Positions 1-8,906 are shown, counted from the first letter of the stretch. The stretch: 64,000 bases of DNA from Micrococcus flavus (GCF_014204815.1 NZ_JACHMC010000001.1:2448793-2512792); one strand, 5' to 3'. Program-made: numbers and translations. The notes: generated from the sequence alone by a model not told the origin.

Positions 1-117
1 TGGGACGGCGTCCTGGCCGCCAGCCAGAAGCACGGCGTGAGCCTGCGCGAGGCCGCCACCGTCACCGCGGTGAAGCGCGTCCGGGACGCCCACGAGATCC
101 GCGGCCTCTACCCGTGA
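1..117 (+). CDS. C-terminal end of a probable Glu/Leu/Phe/Val dehydrogenase (partial)
   Basis: Only the last 38 codons are in the window, in frame from base 1 to a TGA at 115-117. The tail ends in VKRVRDAHEIRGLYP. C-termini of bacterial glutamate dehydrogenases of the Glu/Leu/Phe/Val family end in a helix followed by LRG-(I/L)-YP, which is the basis of the call. These enzymes interconvert glutamate and 2-oxoglutarate with NAD(P). No catalytic residue is visible, so the family is an inference from the tail alone. A strong hairpin terminator follows 33 bases after the stop. Confidence 0.45.
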   Translation, partial: WDGVLAASQKHGVSLREAATVTAVKRVRDAHEIRGLYP

Positions 118-149
118 TCCGACGCCGGCCCGCCTGAGCCCCCCGGATG

Positions 150-189
150 CACCACTGCCCCGCATCCTCACGGATGCGGGGCAGTGGTG
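150..189. terminator. Bidirectional hairpin terminator between convergent genes
   Basis: A perfect 18-bp inverted repeat (150-167 and 172-189) with a 4-base loop lies between the converging dehydrogenase end and trpB. It can serve both strands. As is usual in high-GC actinobacteria, there is no long U-tract. Confidence 0.8.
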
Positions 190-196
190 TCTCCGG

Positions 197-1483
197 TCAG
201 CGCACGGTCTCGTCCGCCACGCCCTCGAGGCCGAGGCGCTCGGCGACGTAGTCCACGTCCTTGTCCCCGCGGCCGGAGAGGTTCACGAGGATCCGCGCGT
301 CCGCGGGCAGGGTCGGGGCCAGGCGCATCGCGTGGGCCACGGCGTGGGCGGACTCGAGCGCCGGCACGATGCCCTCGAGGCGGGTGAGGCGCTGGAACGC
401 GTCCAGCACTGCGTCGTCGTCCTCCGCCACGTACTCCACCCGCCCGATCGACTGGAAGTGCGCGTGCTGCGGCCCGACCCCCGGGTAGTCGAGGCCGGAG
501 GCGATGGAGTGCACCGGGGCGGCGGCGCCGTCGTCGTCCTGGATGACCAGCGTGGCCATGCCGTGCAGCGTCCCCGCGGTGCCGTGGGTCATGGTCATCG
601 CGTGCTCGCCGCGGGCGGCGGAGCGCCCGCCCGGCTCGACCCCGATCAGCCGGACGTCGGCGTCGTCGAGGTAGGCGGTGAACGCGCCCATCGCGTTGGA
701 TCCGCCGCCCACGCACGCCACCACGGCGGCGGGCAGAGCGCCGAACCGCTCGAGCAGCTGGGCGCGGGACTCGCGGCCCACCACGGTCTGGAAGTCGCGG
801 ACGATCGTGGGGAACGGGTGCGGACCCACCACGGAGCCGATCGCGAACAGGTAGTCCTGCGGCCGCTGCGCGTACACGTCGAAGGCCGAGTCCACGGCCT
901 CCTTGAGTGAGCGCCCCTCCCTGTCCACGGAGACGACCTTCGCGCCGAGCAGGCGCATCCGCACCACGTTGGGGTGCTGCTTGGCGATGTCGATCGCGCC
1001 CATGTGGATCTCGCAGTCCAGGCCGGTCATGGCCGCCGCGGTGGCCAGGGCCACGCCATGCTGGCCGGCGCCCGTCTCCGCGATCAGGCTGCGCTTGCCC
1101 ATGCGCTTCGCGAGCAGCGCCTCGCCGATGCAGTGGTTGATCTTGTGCGAGCCCGTGTGGTTGAGGTCCTCGCGCTTGAGCAGGATCTGCGCACCGCCGA
1201 GCTCCGCGGACAGCCGCCGGGCCTCGGTCACGGGGGAGGGGCGGCCGACGACGTCGCGCAGCAGGCGTCGGTACTCGGCGTAGAACTCCGGGTCGTTCCG
1301 GGCGTCGGCGTACGCCTGGGCGACCTCGGCCATCGGCCCCTGCAGGTGCGGGGGCAGGTGGGCGCCGCCGAACTCGCCGAAGGTTCCGTCCGGACTCACG
1401 TCCAGGTCAGGCGTCGAGACGAGGGCGGCGGCCTCTGCGAGGGTGCGCGGCTCGGCGGTCGAGGACTTCGGGCGATGCGTCAT
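197..1483 (-). CDS. trpB: Tryptophan synthase beta chain (stand-alone)
   Basis: TrpB condenses indole and serine to tryptophan using PLP. The 428-residue protein has the PLP-lysine motif HTGSHKIN (Lys about 114), the segment ETGAGQHG (136-143), the phosphate-binding loop GGGSN (259-263) and LSGRGDKD near the C-terminus. Length is normal for the family. No trpA or other trp gene is adjacent: RNase J lies upstream on the same strand and a convergent gene end lies downstream. It may therefore be a second TrpB that works alone, or the pathway genes are scattered. The ATG at 1483 follows an AGGAGG-like site at about 1490. Confidence 0.9.
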   Translation of the reverse strand: MTHRPKSSTAEPRTLAEAAALVSTPDLDVSPDGTFGEFGGAHLPPHLQGPMAEVAQAYADARNDPEFYAEYRRLLRDVVGRPSPVTEARRLSAELGGAQILLKREDLNHTGSHKINHCIGEALLAKRMGKRSLIAETGAGQHGVALATAAAMTGLDCEIHMGAIDIAKQHPNVVRMRLLGAKVVSVDREGRSLKEAVDSAFDVYAQRPQDYLFAIGSVVGPHPFPTIVRDFQTVVGRESRAQLLERFGALPAAVVACVGGGSNAMGAFTAYLDDADVRLIGVEPGGRSAARGEHAMTMTHGTAGTLHGMATLVIQDDDGAAAPVHSIASGLDYPGVGPQHAHFQSIGRVEYVAEDDDAVLDAFQRLTRLEGIVPALESAHAVAHAMRLAPTLPADARILVNLSGRGDKDVDYVAERLGLEGVADETVR

Positions 1484-1517
1484 GCGGGTGCCTCCTGGGG
1501 GCGGATCCGAGGGATGC

Positions 1518-1550
1518 GGACGGCCCGCCCCCGGAGGGGACGGGCCGTCC
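1518..1550 (-). terminator. Hairpin terminator after RNase J
   Basis: A perfect 10-bp inverted repeat (1518-1527 and 1541-1550) with a 13-base loop lies between the RNase J stop and the trpB start. It would end rnj transcription and separate the two minus-strand genes. Confidence 0.6.
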
Positions 1551-1565
1551 CGGACGGGAGTCGGC

Positions 1566-3317
1566 TCAGGCGTCCACGACCACCACGGTCACGAGCGGGG
1601 CGCGGCGGTAGGCCCGGTCGAGGTGACGGTGCACGGCGTCGCCGATGACCTTCTCGAGCTTCTCGATGTCGTCGATGTCCTGGACCTTCGAGCCGGCCAG
1701 CGCGGCCTTGACCTTCTCCGCGGCGCCCTTGAACACGGACGCGTCCTGGATGAAGCCCTTGGTCATGAACTCCAGCGGCTCGGCCAGCTGGTTGGTGTCC
1801 GGGTCCACGATGGCGACCACGGTGACCAGACCGCCCTCCTGCATGGAGCGGCGCTCCTCGAGGGTGCTCTCGGTGACCTTGCCGACCGTGTCCCCGTCCA
1901 CGTAGACGAGCCCGGCCTCGACCTTGCCGGCCACGGACACCTCGCCGTCCACCAGGTCGACGACGTCGCCGTCCTTGACGATGACGACCTTGTCCTCCGG
2001 GACGCCGGTCCTGCGGGCCAGCTCGCCGTTGGCGTGCAGGTGCGCGGCCTCGCCGTGCACGGGCATCACGTGGGTGGGCCGGACGATGTTGTAGCAGTAC
2101 ACCAGCTCGCCCGCGGAGGCGTGGCCGGAGACGTGCACCTTGGCGTTGCCCTTGTGCACCACCTTCACGCCCATGTCCGTGAACTTGTTGATGATGCCGG
2201 TGATCGAGGTCTCGTTGCCGGGCACCACGGAGGAGGCCAGCAGCACCGTGTCGCCGCGGTTGAGCTTGATCTGGTGGGTCTTGTTGGCCATGCGGCCCAG
2301 CGCGGCCATCGGCTCGCCCTGGGAGCCGGTGGAGATCAGGGCGATCTTGTCGTCCGGCATGTCCTGCAGCTTCTTGAAGTCCACCACGAGGCCCTGGGGG
2401 ATCTTCAGGTAGCCCAGGTCCCCGGCGATGCCCATGTTCCGCACCATGGACCGGCCCACGAAGGCGACCTTGCGGCCCGAGGCCTGGGCGGCGTCGAGCA
2501 CCTGCTGGATGCGGTGCACGTGGGAGGCGAAGGAGGACACGATGATCCGCTTCGGCGCCGTGCGGAACACGTGGTCGATGGCGGGGGTCAGGTCCCGCTC
2601 GGACACGGTGAAGCCCGGGACCTCCGCGTTGGTGGAGTCCGTGAGGAACAGGTCCACGCCCTCCTCGCCCAGACGGGCGAAGTGGCGCAGGTCCGTGATG
2701 CGGTCGTCCAGCGGGAACTGGTCCATCTTGAAGTCGCCGGTGTGCAGCACGAGGCCGGCGTCCGTGCGGATGGCCACGGCCAGCGCGTCCGGGATGGAGT
2801 GGTTCACGGCCACGAACTCGAGCTCGAACGGCCCGAAGTGGCGCTTGTCCTCGGCGACCACCAGGTGGGTCTTCGGGGCGATCTTGTGCTCCTGGAGCTT
2901 GGCCTCGATGAAGGCCAGCGTGAGCTCGGAGCCGATCAGGGGGATGTCCGGGCGCTCCTTGAGCAGGTACGGGACACCGCCGATGTGGTCCTCGTGGCCG
3001 TGCGTCAGCACGATGCCCACGATGTCCTTGAGGCGGTCCCGGATGGAGGTGAAGTCCGGCAGGATCACGTCGATGCCGGGCTGGTGGTCCTCGGGGAACA
3101 GCACGCCGCAGTCGACCACCAGGAGCTTGCCCTGGTGCTCGAACACGGTCATGTTGCGGCCGATCTCGCCGAGGCCGCCGAGCGGCGTGACGCGCAGGCC
3201 GCCCTTGGCCAGGGGGGCCGGGGCGGCGTTGGCGCGGGGCTTGCGGCCGCCGCCGGAGCCCCCGCGGCGGCGGGAGGAGGAGTTGCGCGAGGAGGAGTTG
3301 CGGGAGGAACGGGTCAA
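1566..3317 (-). CDS. rnj: Ribonuclease J
   Basis: This is a metallo-beta-lactamase/beta-CASP ribonuclease of 583 residues that acts as a 5'-3' exo- and endonuclease in mRNA decay and rRNA maturation. The catalytic zinc motif THGHEDH is at 105-111, after the typical GLRVTPLGGLGEIGRNM entry. The first 35 residues are an Arg/Ser/Gly-rich extension. The start is uncertain: the longest frame begins with TTG at 3317, with GAAAG upstream, and no ATG or GTG precedes the conserved core. In many actinobacteria rnj lies beside dapA; here it sits between trpB and a permease gene. Confidence 0.93.
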   Translation of the reverse strand: MTRSSRNSSSRNSSSRRRGGSGGGRKPRANAAPAPLAKGGLRVTPLGGLGEIGRNMTVFEHQGKLLVVDCGVLFPEDHQPGIDVILPDFTSIRDRLKDIVGIVLTHGHEDHIGGVPYLLKERPDIPLIGSELTLAFIEAKLQEHKIAPKTHLVVAEDKRHFGPFELEFVAVNHSIPDALAVAIRTDAGLVLHTGDFKMDQFPLDDRITDLRHFARLGEEGVDLFLTDSTNAEVPGFTVSERDLTPAIDHVFRTAPKRIIVSSFASHVHRIQQVLDAAQASGRKVAFVGRSMVRNMGIAGDLGYLKIPQGLVVDFKKLQDMPDDKIALISTGSQGEPMAALGRMANKTHQIKLNRGDTVLLASSVVPGNETSITGIINKFTDMGVKVVHKGNAKVHVSGHASAGELVYCYNIVRPTHVMPVHGEAAHLHANGELARRTGVPEDKVVIVKDGDVVDLVDGEVSVAGKVEAGLVYVDGDTVGKVTESTLEERRSMQEGGLVTVVAIVDPDTNQLAEPLEFMTKGFIQDASVFKGAAEKVKAALAGSKVQDIDDIEKLEKVIGDAVHRHLDRAYRRAPLVTVVVVDA

Positions 3318-3475
3318 GTCAGCGTGCTTTCGTCGGTCGGGCAGGGAGGGGCACGGACTCGGTCTCGAGGCGTGCGGGGCCCCGTCCTGGACACGCGGCC
3401 GTCGAGGGCGCGGGCGGGGAACGGGTGAAGTCTTCGTCTAGACTACGGGGTTTTCTCCGCGTGCGCGGTCGCGGG

Positions 3476-4489
3476 TCACCGCGCCCGGCGACGACGTCGG
3501 CGCAGGCCGACGGGGAGCTGCGGGGTGGAGGCGACCACCATGGCCACCAGCGCCCCCAGCGTGCCGGCCACCGTCAGCCCGGTGACGTGCGTGCCCGGGG
3601 CGGGCGCGACGGCGTCGAGCAGGAGCGAGCCCAGGAGCTGGCCGCCCACCATGCCCAGGGTGGTCAGGAACGCGCCGACCCGCGGCACCAGGAACGCCGC
3701 CAGACCGATGAACACGCAGCCCAGCGGCCCGCTCAGGTACATCCACCACGCGCCCGGCGGCGGAGCCAGGCCCCCGGAGGCCGCGGCGGTGACCCCGGTG
3801 AGCACGGCGAGCAGGGCCGTGCCGGCCACGAAGTTCAGGAGCGTGGCCGGGATCGGGTTGCCGTAGTGGGCGGTCTGCTGGCCGTTCAGCACCTGCTGGA
3901 CGCTGGTGCCCGCACCCGCGAGCAGGGGCACGAGGGCCAGCAGCAGCCATGCGCCCGGGCTGCCTGTGCTCTGCAGGCTCGGCCACACCACGGTCACGAC
4001 GGCGACGAAGGCGAGGACCGCACCGATCAGGCGCCGCGGACTGATGCGCTGCACCCCGGCCGGGGTCCACCCGAGGCGGTCCAGCGTCATGCCGCCCAGC
4101 ATCTGCCCCGTCACCACGGCCACGGTGAACACGGCCACGCCGATCACCGGGATGGTCAGGGCCTGGCTGAACACGAACACCGCGCCGATCATGCCGGCGA
4201 GCATCTGCCACCAGCGGACGTGCCCCGCCCGCACGGCCGCCGGGATCCGCGCCACCGAGCGGCGCCCCGCCGGCAGCAGCAGCCACACCAGCGTCATGAG
4301 CGCCAGACCGGAGGAGAAGGAGATCAGGGCGGCGTGCACCGGCGATCCCAGCTGGAGGCTGACGGCCGAGTTGATCCGGCCCTGCAGCGGGATCGCGACC
4401 CCGGCCACGAGCGCCAGGACCACCAGGAGGCCCGTGCCCGCCGGGGAGTGGGGCGATCCGGGAGGGGAGGGGAGGAGGGGGGAGGTCAC
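3476..4489 (-). CDS. DMT-superfamily permease, YdcZ/DUF606 type, two-domain
   Basis: A 337-residue membrane protein made of two homologous halves, each with about five hydrophobic helices. The first half starts GLLVVLALVAGVAIPLQGRI, typical of DUF606 (YdcZ), and carries GVAVFTVAVVTGQMLGG. The second half repeats this pattern in VPRVGAFLTTLGMVGGQLLG. Substrate is unknown. I chose the GTG at 4489 because hydrophobic homology starts just after it and a CATACT -10-like box (4497-4502, minus strand) ends 7 bases before it, which suggests a leaderless mRNA. Longer in-frame readings run antisense through the next gene and are not credible. Confidence 0.8.
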   Translation of the reverse strand: MTSPLLPSPPGSPHSPAGTGLLVVLALVAGVAIPLQGRINSAVSLQLGSPVHAALISFSSGLALMTLVWLLLPAGRRSVARIPAAVRAGHVRWWQMLAGMIGAVFVFSQALTIPVIGVAVFTVAVVTGQMLGGMTLDRLGWTPAGVQRISPRRLIGAVLAFVAVVTVVWPSLQSTGSPGAWLLLALVPLLAGAGTSVQQVLNGQQTAHYGNPIPATLLNFVAGTALLAVLTGVTAAASGGLAPPPGAWWMYLSGPLGCVFIGLAAFLVPRVGAFLTTLGMVGGQLLGSLLLDAVAPAPGTHVTGLTVAGTLGALVAMVVASTPQLPVGLRRRRRRAR

Positions 4490-4496
4490 CTGAGCC

Positions 4497-4502
4497 AGTA
4501 TG
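4497..4502 (-). promoter_or_regulatory. -10 box for a leaderless GTG start
   Basis: CATACT on the minus strand is followed after 7 bases by the GTG at 4489. No Shine-Dalgarno sequence is present, so transcription probably begins at the start codon. Confidence 0.45.
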
Positions 4503-4594
4503 GCGCGGCTGGCCGAGCCCCTCGCCCGTCGGGGAGACTGACCGGCAAGGGACGGCCCGCGCCGTCCGTCCACCCGTGCCTGAGGAGGCCCCCC

Positions 4595-5314
4595 ATGACC
4601 CGTGTCCTGTTCGTCGTCAGCGCCGCCGACGGGTGGACGCTCAAGGACGGCACCGTGCACCCCACCGGCTTCTGGGCCGAGGAGCTCGTGGTGCCGCACC
4701 AGACGTTCGTCGAGGCGGGCTGGGACGTGGACATCGCCACCCCGCGCGGCAAGGCGCCCACCGTGGACCGCCTCAGCCTGGGCGTGATGGGCGGCTCCCC
4801 GGCCAAGCGCGAGCAGCTGAAGGGGTACCTGGAGCGCCTGCGCCCATGGCTGGAGCGTCCGCTGGTGCTCGCGGACGTGGACCAGTCCCGCTACGACCTG
4901 GTGTTCTACCCCGGCGGCCACGGCCCCATGGAGGACCTCGCGCACGACCCGGTCTCGGGCGCGATCATCGCCCAGCGCCTGCTGGACGAGACCCCGCTGG
5001 CCCTGCTGTGCCACGCGCCCGCGGCGGTGTTCGCCGCCAAGCGCCATGACGGCACGATCGTGGCCGAGGGGCGCCGGATGACCGCGTTCTCCGACCTCGA
5101 GGAGAAGCTGAACCTCTTCGCGCGCAAGGCGAAGTGGACCGTGCAGGCGCAGCTGGAGCACGGCGGCGTGCGGTACGAGAAGGCCCGCTTCCCCATGCAG
5201 CCGCACGTGGTGGTGGACGGCGCCCTGTACACCGGCCAGAACCCGCAGTCCTCGGCCCCGCTGGCCGAGCGCCTGGTGCAGGACCTGAACGCGGCGGCCG
5301 GCGTCGCCCGCTGA
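4595..5314 (+). CDS. DJ-1/PfpI family protein (Hsp31-like class I glutamine-amidotransferase fold)
   Basis: A 239-residue cytosolic protein. It has the family's nucleophile elbow (LLCHAPAAVF, Cys about 135) and FYPGGHGPMEDL, the glycine-rich turn seen in Hsp31/HchA-like members, which act as holding chaperones, glyoxalases or deglycases. Which of these applies is not visible. The ATG at 4595 is preceded by GAGGAGG at 4582-4588. The gene diverges from the DMT permease and faces a spermidine-synthase-like gene. Confidence 0.85.
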   Translation: MTRVLFVVSAADGWTLKDGTVHPTGFWAEELVVPHQTFVEAGWDVDIATPRGKAPTVDRLSLGVMGGSPAKREQLKGYLERLRPWLERPLVLADVDQSRYDLVFYPGGHGPMEDLAHDPVSGAIIAQRLLDETPLALLCHAPAAVFAAKRHDGTIVAEGRRMTAFSDLEEKLNLFARKAKWTVQAQLEHGGVRYEKARFPMQPHVVVDGALYTGQNPQSSAPLAERLVQDLNAAAGVAR

Positions 5315-5338
5315 GCCCGGCACCCCGGCCCGCCGGGC
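5315..5338. terminator. Hairpin between convergent genes
   Basis: Arms GCCCGGC (5315-5321) and GCCGGGC (5332-5338) form a 7-bp stem directly after the stop codon at 5314, facing a converging gene that ends at 5363. Confidence 0.4.
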
Positions 5339-5362
5339 GGCGCCGGCGAGGCACCCCGCGCC

Positions 5363-6205
5363 TCAGGCCCGCTCGATCCGCTCCGCCAGCTCCGCGGTGC
5401 CGTGCTCGTCCAGCACGAGCCCGGGGTGCGGGCCCGCGGCGGCGAGCGCGTCCCGGTCCAGCGTCCGCAACCCCGGCCCGGCCGCCAGCACGGCGTTCCC
5501 CAGCTCGAGCCGGTCCAGCACGGACGCCGGTCCCAGCGTCCACGGGCCCGGGACGCCGGCCTCGGCGCAGGCCGCCTCGAGGGCCGTGAGCTGCGTGCCG
5601 AGGTGGGCGAGGCCGTCGTCGTCGCCGATGTTCACCAGCAGCGCCCCGCCCGGGGAGAGCAGCGCGAGCAGCTCGGCGTGGAAGGCCGCCCCGGTCAGGT
5701 GCGCCACGGCGCCGGAGTCCGTGTCGATGTCCAGCACGACGGCGTCCCACGCCCCCGCGCTCGACTCGCCCTCCAGCGGGTCCAGCAGGTCGTCGACGGC
5801 GGCCCGCGCGTCTCCGATCACGACCTGCACGTCCGCGTCCGCGGGCAGGGGAAGCTCGTCCAGGACCAGGCCCATGAGCTCGCGGTCCAGGTCCACGGCG
5901 GTCTGCGCCGAGCCGGGGCGGGTGGAGGCGACGTACCGCGGCAGCGTCAGCGCGCCGCCGCCCAGATGCAGCACCCGCAGGGGCGCGCCGGCCGGGGCGA
6001 GGAGATCGAGGACGTTCGCGATCCGGCGCAGGTACTCGTAGCGGACCTCCTGGGGACGGGCGAGGTCCACGTGGGACTGCGCGTGGCCGCCCACCTCGAG
6101 GACGTGCCCGTCGCCGTGGGGATCGGGCAGGATCCGCGCGTCGACCCCGGAGGCGGCCAGGTGGACGGTGCGCGGGGCGGGGGAGGGGACGTCGTCGTGG
6201 GCCAT
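5363..6205 (-). CDS. Spermidine synthase-like methyltransferase-fold protein
   Basis: 280 residues with a Rossmann-type SAM or decarboxylated-SAM pocket (VLHLGGGALTLPRYV) and a second acidic strand (VVLDIDTDSGA), as in actinobacterial proteins annotated as spermidine synthase or fused MFS/spermidine synthase. Polyamine synthesis is only a family-level inference because no other polyamine gene is nearby. The start is placed at the ATG at 6205; frames extending to 6289 pass through a tandem GTCCC tract and lack conservation. Confidence 0.7.
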   Translation of the reverse strand: MAHDDVPSPAPRTVHLAASGVDARILPDPHGDGHVLEVGGHAQSHVDLARPQEVRYEYLRRIANVLDLLAPAGAPLRVLHLGGGALTLPRYVASTRPGSAQTAVDLDRELMGLVLDELPLPADADVQVVIGDARAAVDDLLDPLEGESSAGAWDAVVLDIDTDSGAVAHLTGAAFHAELLALLSPGGALLVNIGDDDGLAHLGTQLTALEAACAEAGVPGPWTLGPASVLDRLELGNAVLAAGPGLRTLDRDALAAAGPHPGLVLDEHGTAELAERIERA

Positions 6206-6214
6206 GGGGCCATT

Positions 6215-6249
6215 GTCCCGTCCCGACCCGTCCCGTCCCGTCCCGACCC
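6215..6249. repeat. Tandem pentamer tract, seven units of GTCCC/GACCC
   Basis: Seven adjacent 5-bp units (five GTCCC, two GACCC) lie just upstream of the minus-strand ATG at 6205. Such a tract could vary in copy number by slippage and alter the spacing of promoter elements for the spermidine-synthase-like gene. Confidence 0.75.
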
Positions 6250-6279
6250 ACCCCCGCATCCCCGCGCCCCCTCGCCCTC

Positions 6280-6354
6280 GCGAATCCACTGCGCTTTTGA
6301 CCCTTCTGAGCCGCGAAACCGGGTCCAGAAGGGTCAGAAGTGCAGTCGATTCGC
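6280..6354 (-). terminator. Long imperfect hairpin after the desaturase gene
   Basis: Arms of 29 bases (6280-6308 and 6326-6354) pair with one true mismatch and two G-T pairs around a 17-base loop; the inner 11 bp (TGACCCTTCTG and its complement) are perfect. It lies 9-83 bases downstream of the desaturase stop at 6363 and can act as its terminator. Confidence 0.65.
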
Positions 6355-6362
6355 TGAGGGGG

Positions 6363-7775
6363 TCACGGCAGGGCGAGCCGGCAGACCTTCTTCCACGCCG
6401 AGCTGACCTGCGTCAGCAGGGGCCCGGTGTTGTAGGGCAGCCCGTAGCGGCGGCACACGTCCTGCACCTGCACGGCCACCTCGGCGTACCGGTTGGACGG
6501 CAGGTCGGGGAACAGGTGGTGCTCGATCTGGTGGGAGAGATTGCCGGTCATGAAGTGCATGAGCGGGGAGCCGGAGATGTTCGCCGAGCCCAGCATCTGC
6601 CGCACGTACCAGTGCCCGCGGGTCTCGCCGGCGGCCATCTCCTCGGAGAACGTCTCCACGCCGTCGGGGAAGTGGCCGCAGAAGATCACCGCGTGCGCCC
6701 AGATGTTGCGCACGAAGTTGGCGGTGGTGGTGCCGGCCCACGCCGCCACGCCCGAGCCGGTCAGCGCCTGCGCCATGAGCGGCGTGGCCACGGTGTCCTT
6801 GGCCAGCTGACGGGCGGCCTTCACGCCCACGGAGCGCAGGTCGCGCCACAGGGCCTCCTTCGGCTTCTCACCGGACTGCACCTGGGCCAGCTCGAGGTCG
6901 TAGATGGCGATGCCCCACTCGAAGAACGGCGCCAGGATCCCGTTGATCACGGGGTTGAGCAGGTGGCGCGGCTCCCACGGCTCGGAGGGGTCCATGCGCA
7001 GGACGTTGTACCCGAGGTCGTGGTCCTTGCCGGACACGTTGGTCCAGCGGTGATGCGCGTCGTTGTGGGTGTTCTGCCACGCGCTGGAGGGGGTCACGAA
7101 GTCCCACTCCCACGTGGTGGAGTGGATGTCCGGGTCCCGCATCCAGTCCCACTGGCCGTGCAGGACGTTGTGGCCGATCTCCATGTTCTCGATGATCTTG
7201 CCCACCGTGAGCATGGTGGTCCCGGCCAGCCACGCCGCCGGGTGCTTCGCGTTGAGCAGGCACACGCGCCCGCCCACCTCGAGGCCGCGCTGCAGGCGGA
7301 TGACGCGGCGGATGTAGGCCGCGTCCCGCGCCCCCCGCGTGGCCAGGACGGACTCCTGGATCGCGTCCAGCTCCCGGCCGATCTCCGCGATGTCCTCGTC
7401 GGTCAGATGCGCCGTGAGCGGGTGGCGGGCCACGGGTCCGCCCTCGGCCGCCAGGGCGTCGCTGCGCCGGGCGCTGCCCGCGGGCGCGGACGACGACGGC
7501 GCGGCCACCTGGGCGGTCGCGCTCGCCGGGCCCTCAGCGCGCTCCGTGCCGGGCGCGGTGCCGGCGTCGTCCGCGGCGGCCTCACCGGCGGCCGGGACGT
7601 CGTCGAGGGGGGCCCAGCTGGTGGTGTCCGCGACGTCGTCGGTCAGGACGTGGCGCAGCGGGCTGCGGACCGCGGTGCCCGGCAGCGTGGGGGTTGCGGA
7701 GGCGGCGGTGCCGATGCCCATCCGCAGGGGGCGGGCCTCGGCGGGCAGGTGTGGACGGTCCAGGGTCTGCGTCAT
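6363..7775 (-). CDS. Membrane fatty-acid (acyl-CoA) desaturase, DesA3-like
   Basis: This di-iron desaturase should introduce a double bond into fatty acyl chains. All three histidine boxes are present: HNVLH (202-206), HNDAHH (237-242) and HQIEHH (415-420). The 470-residue protein has about 115 extra N-terminal residues of low complexity rich in Ala, Pro and Ser, absent from most relatives. The start at 7775 is supported by AAGGAG about 8 bases upstream. The next gene (78-bp gap, same strand) encodes a flavin and 2Fe-2S reductase that would supply electrons, as in the mycobacterial DesA3-Rv3230c stearoyl-CoA delta-9 system. Confidence 0.9.
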   Translation of the reverse strand: MTQTLDRPHLPAEARPLRMGIGTAASATPTLPGTAVRSPLRHVLTDDVADTTSWAPLDDVPAAGEAAADDAGTAPGTERAEGPASATAQVAAPSSSAPAGSARRSDALAAEGGPVARHPLTAHLTDEDIAEIGRELDAIQESVLATRGARDAAYIRRVIRLQRGLEVGGRVCLLNAKHPAAWLAGTTMLTVGKIIENMEIGHNVLHGQWDWMRDPDIHSTTWEWDFVTPSSAWQNTHNDAHHRWTNVSGKDHDLGYNVLRMDPSEPWEPRHLLNPVINGILAPFFEWGIAIYDLELAQVQSGEKPKEALWRDLRSVGVKAARQLAKDTVATPLMAQALTGSGVAAWAGTTTANFVRNIWAHAVIFCGHFPDGVETFSEEMAAGETRGHWYVRQMLGSANISGSPLMHFMTGNLSHQIEHHLFPDLPSNRYAEVAVQVQDVCRRYGLPYNTGPLLTQVSSAWKKVCRLALP

Positions 7776-7853
7776 GGTGACTCCTTCGTCGTGGGGTGGG
7801 TGGAGATCGTGGGGCGGCGCCGCGCGGCGTGGGGCCGACGCGCCGCGGCGGGG

Positions 7854-8906
7854 CTACAGGTCCAGGGAGACGGGGCCGGCGGCGGCGGACACGCACGTCT
7901 GGATCAGGTCGCCGGGCTCGCCGTGCACCTCGCCGGAGCGCAGGTCCGTGACCTGCCCGGAGCGCAGCGGGGTCAGGCACGCGTGGCAGATGCCCATGCG
8001 GCAGCCGTACGGCGCGGCGATCCCGGCGTCCTCGGCCACGTCCAGCAGCGGGGCGTCGCCGGGGCCGGGGGCCTCCACGTCCGAGCGCTCGAACGTGACG
8101 AGCCCGCCCGCACCGGCCTCGCCGCCCACGAGGTCCACGCTGAACCGCTCCAGCAGCAGCTCCTCGGGCGCGTGCTCGGCCCAGAGCGCCTCGGCGGCGT
8201 CGAGGAACTCCGTGGGGCCGCACGCGTAGGCGGTGCGGTCGCGCCAGTCGGGGCACAGGGCGTCCAGGGCGGCCGGGCCCGACAGGTCCAGACGGCCGTC
8301 CTGCGACGTCAGCCGATGGTGCACGGTGAGGCCCGGGAACTGGTCGGCGAGCTCGGCGAGCTCCTCGCGGAACGGGATGTCCTCCAGGGTGCGGGCCGAG
8401 TGGACCAGGACCACGTCCGCATCCTGCCGCCGCGGCACCAGGGTGCGGATCATGGACATCACGGGGGTGAGGCCGGAGCCGGCGGTGAGCATCAGCAGCG
8501 GGCGGGGATGGCCCGGGAGGACGAAGTCGCCCTCCGGCGGGGCCAGGAACAGGACGTCGCCGGGCTTGGTGCGGCGCACGAGCGTGCCGGAGACCAGGCC
8601 CACGTCCCGCACGGTGATCTCGGGCTGCTCGCCCGCGGCGGCGGAGAGCGAGTAGGAGCGCCACCGGCGCACGCCGTCCACGTCCACGCCGATCCGGGCC
8701 CACTGGCCGGCCTCGTGGGCATGCCAGCCGGGGCCGGGGCGGAAGCGGACGGTCACGGTGCCGGCGGCGGGGTGCTCGACGGCGGTCACCACCCCGCGCA
8801 GCTGGCGCGAGGAGTGGACGGGGTCGAACAGGGCCATCACGTCCTGCGGCGTGAGCGGGTGCAGGAGCGTGGACGCCAGGCGCGACAGGAGGGGGGATGC
8901 GGCCAT
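7854..8906 (-). CDS. Ferredoxin reductase with C-terminal 2Fe-2S domain (desaturase electron donor)
   Basis: 350 residues. An N-terminal FAD-binding domain (RWRSYSLS, the Arg-x-Tyr-Ser flavin motif) is followed by an NAD(P)H-binding domain (LMLTAGSGLTPVMSM; CGPTEF) and a plant-type ferredoxin domain with cysteines near 302, 307, 310 and 338. This is the domain order of mycobacterial Rv3230c, which donates electrons to DesA3, so it most likely feeds the desaturase just downstream. The ATG at 8906 sits 7 bases after a TACGCT -10 box on the minus strand, suggesting a leaderless transcript covering both genes. Confidence 0.88.
   Translation of the reverse strand: MAASPLLSRLASTLLHPLTPQDVMALFDPVHSSRQLRGVVTAVEHPAAGTVTVRFRPGPGWHAHEAGQWARIGVDVDGVRRWRSYSLSAAAGEQPEITVRDVGLVSGTLVRRTKPGDVLFLAPPEGDFVLPGHPRPLLMLTAGSGLTPVMSMIRTLVPRRQDADVVLVHSARTLEDIPFREELAELADQFPGLTVHHRLTSQDGRLDLSGPAALDALCPDWRDRTAYACGPTEFLDAAEALWAEHAPEELLLERFSVDLVGGEAGAGGLVTFERSDVEAPGPGDAPLLDVAEDAGIAAPYGCRMGICHACLTPLRSGQVTDLRSGEVHGEPGDLIQTCVSAAAGPVSLDL

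Noticed and set aside
1443..3428. 661-codon plus-strand frame opposite RNase J
   Set aside because: Its His/Val/Asp-rich composition is the antisense shadow of rnj, which has full conserved motifs.
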